DNA of 14,677 nt from Candidatus Dormiibacterota bacterium (lineage in GTDB: Bacteria > Chloroflexota > Dormibacteria > Aeolococcales > Aeolococcaceae): positions 1 through 14,677 of the forward strand of contig JAFALX010000181.1 in NCBI GenBank assembly GCA_019234035.1, given 5' to 3'. The notes beneath the pieces are model-generated. The model had not been told where the DNA came from. It saw nothing but the letters and a program-made list of their open reading frames with translations, and ran no database searches. Of the stretch, positions 14,602-14,677 are shown one piece after another; the stretch's first letter is position 1; each line of letters begins with the position of its first letter. Both the position numbers and the translations under genes were made by a program.

Positions 14602-14677
14602 ATGGCCAGGCAAGGACCGTATCCCCGTGAGCTGCGGGAGCGAGCGATTCGGATGGTGCAGGAGCACCGGCACGAGT
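14602..14677 (+). CDS. IS3-family transposase OrfA (HTH_Tnp_1), N-terminal fragment at window edge
   Basis: Only 25 codons are visible. The protein starts MARQGPYPRELRERAIRM and then VQEHRHE, the classic opening of IS3-family OrfA, in which a small helix-turn-helix protein binds the element's ends. An excellent AGGAGG lies 5 bases before the ATG. OrfA is normally followed by OrfB (DDE integrase), joined by programmed -1 frameshifting, but that part is beyond the window. The truncation is due to the window edge, not evidence of a broken gene. Confidence 0.85.
   Translation, partial: MARQGPYPRELRERAIRMVQEHRHE

Larger units (their letters stand above)
14551..14677 (+). mobile_element. Left end of an IS3-family insertion sequence, cut by the window edge
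   Basis: The transposase orfA start at 14602 identifies the element. The end is placed at TGATCCACCCCGGGAATCCT (14551-14570) because IS3-family terminal repeats usually begin with TG and lie about 50 bases before orfA. The right end, second reading frame and target duplication are outside the window, so the exact boundary is an estimate. Confidence 0.65.

Noticed and set aside
1..14677. CRISPR array, tRNA or rRNA genes
   Set aside because: No regularly spaced direct repeats, tRNA-like cloverleaf or rRNA-like segment was seen on reading either strand.

Overview
The window is a high-GC bacterial chromosome segment, most likely from an actinomycete-related bacterium (Actinomycetota; a deep-branching class such as Thermoleophilia is possible but cannot be fixed from sequence alone). 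The reasons are the strong G/C third-position bias, frequent GTG starts plus one TTG start, chains of 4-bp stop/start overlaps, and actinobacterial-looking proteins. Composition is not uniform. The threonine genes are extremely GC-rich (51 of 60 bases G/C at 11221-11280). The right end is clearly lower (34 of 60 at 14101-14160) and carries an insertion sequence.

Left third, minus strand (4741 down to 1): a tightly overlapped operon of four genes. These are tldD (metallopeptidase subunit), tldE/pmbA (partner subunit), a class I glutamine-amidotransferase-like gamma-glutamyl hydrolase (peptidase C26), and a GT39/ArnT/PMT-type multi-membrane-spanning glycosyltransferase that runs off the left edge. 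Stop and start codons overlap at every junction (GTGA, GTGA, 8 bp). The pairing suggests peptide or gamma-glutamyl-peptide processing linked genetically to envelope glycosylation. This is the most interesting set in the window, though its substrate is unknown.

Centre, plus strand (4936-8096): across a ~195-bp divergent intergenic region with two inverted repeats lies a two-component system. It comprises a large histidine kinase (extracytoplasmic Cache-like sensor, HAMP, GAF-like, HisKA_3, HATPase) and a NarL/LuxR-type response regulator, coupled by an ATGA overlap.

Right-centre, plus strand (8137-13696): a threonine-biosynthesis operon, hom-thrC-thrB-lysC, followed with a TTGA overlap by the translation-associated ATPase gene ychF. 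It encodes aspartokinase and the three homoserine-to-threonine enzymes. Only aspartate-semialdehyde dehydrogenase (asd) is missing from the aspartate-to-threonine route. ACT domains on Hom and LysC imply allosteric feedback control.

Right end (13697-14677): an accessory stretch. It has a hairpin over an orphan ribosome-binding site and ATG right after ychF, a DUF4240-family small protein, a poorly conserved ~310-bp stretch with a possible broken minus-strand gene, and the left end of an IS3-family insertion sequence. The transposase Shine-Dalgarno of that element sits in a perfect hairpin.
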